Source: Thermoproteota archaeon
GTDB taxonomy: Archaea > Korarchaeota > Korarchaeia > Korarchaeales > Korarchaeaceae
Direction of reading: 5' to 3'
Length of the DNA stretch: 14,817 nt
NCBI GenBank assembly: GCA_003661265.1
Contig: QMVU01000003.1
Coordinates: 1-14,817 of the forward strand
This document shows positions 13,444 through 14,817 of the stretch, in pieces; the stretch's first letter is position 1, and the number at the start of each line of letters is the position of its first letter. The position numbers and the translations under genes are program-made. The notes below the pieces were generated by a model. That model worked only from the letters and a program-made list of their open reading frames with translations. It was not told the origin of the DNA and did no database searches.

Positions 13444-14781
13444 TTAGGGAACAGTAACCTCTCTTGGCCAGGGAGTCCTTAGGTACTCTTCTACTATCCT
13501 GCAGGGAACTGAAAGGACAAAGGCCCAACCTCCTAGGTTTCTAGAAAATAACCCTTTCTCAGTGAGCTCTATCCTGTCAGAATAGATTTTGATGTGTCCT
13601 AATAGCCTTTGAATGAATAACGACTTACTAAAACCAGTCCTCTTAACGAAATCCCAGAACTCCTCCCCAAACTCTTTCTTAAAACCTTCAAATTTCAGCT
13701 CTAAAGCACTTAATCTCTCGGATATCCATCTTATCCCTCTCTCCTCCTTATTAACCTCTCTTATGCCAGCTACAGGCAGTCTGCCCCTAGACAGGCTTTT
13801 CACGTACTCTCTAACTGAACAAGTGTTAATGTACTCGCATTTACCTGGAAAACCCATTGCTCCAGGACCAAAGGCCAGCAATGGGCCAGTCATTTCTTTC
13901 TCGACAGTGCTATATTCCCAGGGGATCTTGGAAAACGAATAATACCTGACTTGAGTGTAACCTGCCTCCTCAAGGGTGTTAATAGCCTCATAGTACATCT
14001 TCTTGAATTCTCTCATGCTTGGTTGCTTCTGAACCCTTCCCTCCATCATCATCCTATACATTGGCCTGTAAGGGACTATTAGCAAAGGATAGACAGTTAT
14101 CTGGGCTGGTTCAAACTCCAATGCGATCCTAAGGTCCTCAACCCAGTCCTCGACCGTCTGACCTGGAAGCATGTACATCATGTCAATGTTTACCCTTCTA
14201 AATCCGGCTCCTTCAAGGTTCTCAATTGCATCTATAGAGTCCTCCACGCTGTGCCTCCTTCCTAGAAGTCTAATGTTTTCCCTAAAGAAGGATTGGACTC
14301 CCAAGCTCAATTCATTTACTCCCGCCTCCATCAAGGCATAGATCCTCTCTTCAGTTAGATCCTCTGGATTGGCCTCTATCCCTATGCTAGCTCCTTCTAG
14401 ATTGAAGCTCTCTCCAAGGGCCTCGATTATCTCCTTGTACTGTTTCGGATCGAGGCAGCTTGGAGTGCCTCCTCCAACATGAACTTCGGTTATTTTGAGC
14501 TCTAAGCCCTGCAATAGGTCTCTATAGGTGCTTATTTCAAGCTTAAGGGATCTTAGATAGGATTTCACTAATAAATCATTCCAGAGGTACCTAACATAAG
14601 GACAAGCTGGGCAAAGTCCCCTGCAGAAAGGGAAATGGATGTAAATTCCCACCTCCTTTCCAACGAAGCCTTCCCTTAAGAGGTTTTTGATGATCTCCTG
14701 GCTTTGTCTCTTGAAAGTAGCCCTGAATGCCTTCCTGAATATTAGGCTTTTTATCCCAAAGGCATCCTTAGTGAGGATCAT
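13444..14781 (-). CDS. HemN/HemW-like radical SAM protein (COG0635)
   Basis: A 445-residue radical SAM protein of the coproporphyrinogen III oxidase-like family. GIYIHFPFCRGLCPACPY (45-62) carries the iron-sulfur motif CX3CX2C (Cys53, Cys57, Cys60). Next come VHVGGGTPSCLDPKQY (SAM-binding GGGTP), IEANPEDLTEERIYALMEAGVNELSLGVQSF, LLGRRHSVEDSIDAIENL and NIDMMYMLPGQTVEDW, all hallmarks of HemN/HemW. The usual C-x-Y-C in the cluster loop is CPACPY, so the aromatic residue between the last two cysteines is missing. The family includes anaerobic coproporphyrinogen oxidase, the heme chaperone HemW and heme-ring-opening enzymes. With the altered loop I cannot choose between them, and a role in heme synthesis is not shown. 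It converges on the HMG-CoA reductase gene with a 61-base gap. ATG at 14779-14781 follows AAAGGTG by four bases. Confidence 0.88.
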   Translation of the reverse strand: MILTKDAFGIKSLIFRKAFRATFKRQSQEIIKNLLREGFVGKEVGIYIHFPFCRGLCPACPYVRYLWNDLLVKSYLRSLKLEISTYRDLLQGLELKITEVHVGGGTPSCLDPKQYKEIIEALGESFNLEGASIGIEANPEDLTEERIYALMEAGVNELSLGVQSFFRENIRLLGRRHSVEDSIDAIENLEGAGFRRVNIDMMYMLPGQTVEDWVEDLRIALEFEPAQITVYPLLIVPYRPMYRMMMEGRVQKQPSMREFKKMYYEAINTLEEAGYTQVRYYSFSKIPWEYSTVEKEMTGPLLAFGPGAMGFPGKCEYINTCSVREYVKSLSRGRLPVAGIREVNKEERGIRWISERLSALELKFEGFKKEFGEEFWDFVKRTGFSKSLFIQRLLGHIKIYSDRIELTEKGLFSRNLGGWAFVLSVPCRIVEEYLRTPWPREVTVP

Positions 14782-14810
14782 GTAACACCTTTCTTCAAAG
14801 AAAGTAACAC
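14782..14810 (-). promoter_or_regulatory. Leader inverted repeat framed by direct repeats before the radical SAM gene
   Basis: CTTTCTTCAAAGAAAG at 14789-14804 is a perfect 7-bp inverted repeat with a 2-base centre. It is framed by two copies of GTAACAC (14782-14788 and 14804-14810). Read in the gene's direction the 3' arm GAAAG runs into the AAAGGTG ribosome site just before the ATG. It could be an operator for a dimeric regulator, or an RNA hairpin that hides the ribosome site. Both are inference. Confidence 0.45.
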
Positions 14811-14817
14811 TAAAAAA

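Overview
The window looks like a piece of a thermophilic archaeal chromosome, probably from the TACK lineages. I could not place it further without a search. The signs are arginine written mostly as AGG/AGA, isoleucine often as ATA, GGAGG-type ribosome sites mixed with TATA boxes close enough to start codons to suggest leaderless mRNAs, frequent GTG and TTG starts, and several KaiC/RadA-superfamily ATPases with a Roadblock protein. Overall base composition is moderate (not counted exactly) and genes are tightly packed on both strands.

Left edge (1-1832): the C-terminus of an ornithine-carbamoyltransferase-family enzyme ends at 172. Tail to tail with it lies a nearly full-length but heavily broken D-aminoacylase (N-acyl-D-amino-acid deacylase) gene on the minus strand, with about ten frameshifts plus a nonsense codon.

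Centre (1881-11928): this is the interesting part. A minus-strand pair encodes a PelF-like GT4 glycosyltransferase followed by an overlapping multi-pass membrane protein. A divergent plus-strand gene encodes a KaiC-like protein with a damaged Walker A. A four-gene minus-strand operon (7413 down to 4760) encodes a KaiC-like ATPase, a KaiC-like domain fused to a small GTPase, a Roadblock/LC7 protein and a three-helix membrane protein. Divergent from it, a plus-strand operon (7500 to 11928) encodes a small TPR-like protein, PelF, PelG and a UDP-sugar 4-epimerase. PelF and PelG are the cytoplasmic synthase and inner-membrane transporter of the bacterial Pel polysaccharide. The outer-membrane Pel parts and the PelD c-di-GMP receptor are absent. 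My inference is an archaeal Pel-like surface or extracellular polysaccharide system in which a KaiC/GTPase/Roadblock switch may stand in for the c-di-GMP control used by bacteria.

Right edge (12069-14817): a class II (bacterial-type) HMG-CoA reductase of the mevalonate pathway, then convergently a HemN/HemW-like radical SAM protein whose leader carries an inverted repeat overlapping the ribosome site. These look like ordinary housekeeping neighbours. No tRNA, rRNA, CRISPR array or insertion sequence was seen. The only stretch above 300 bases without an intact gene is the pseudogene.
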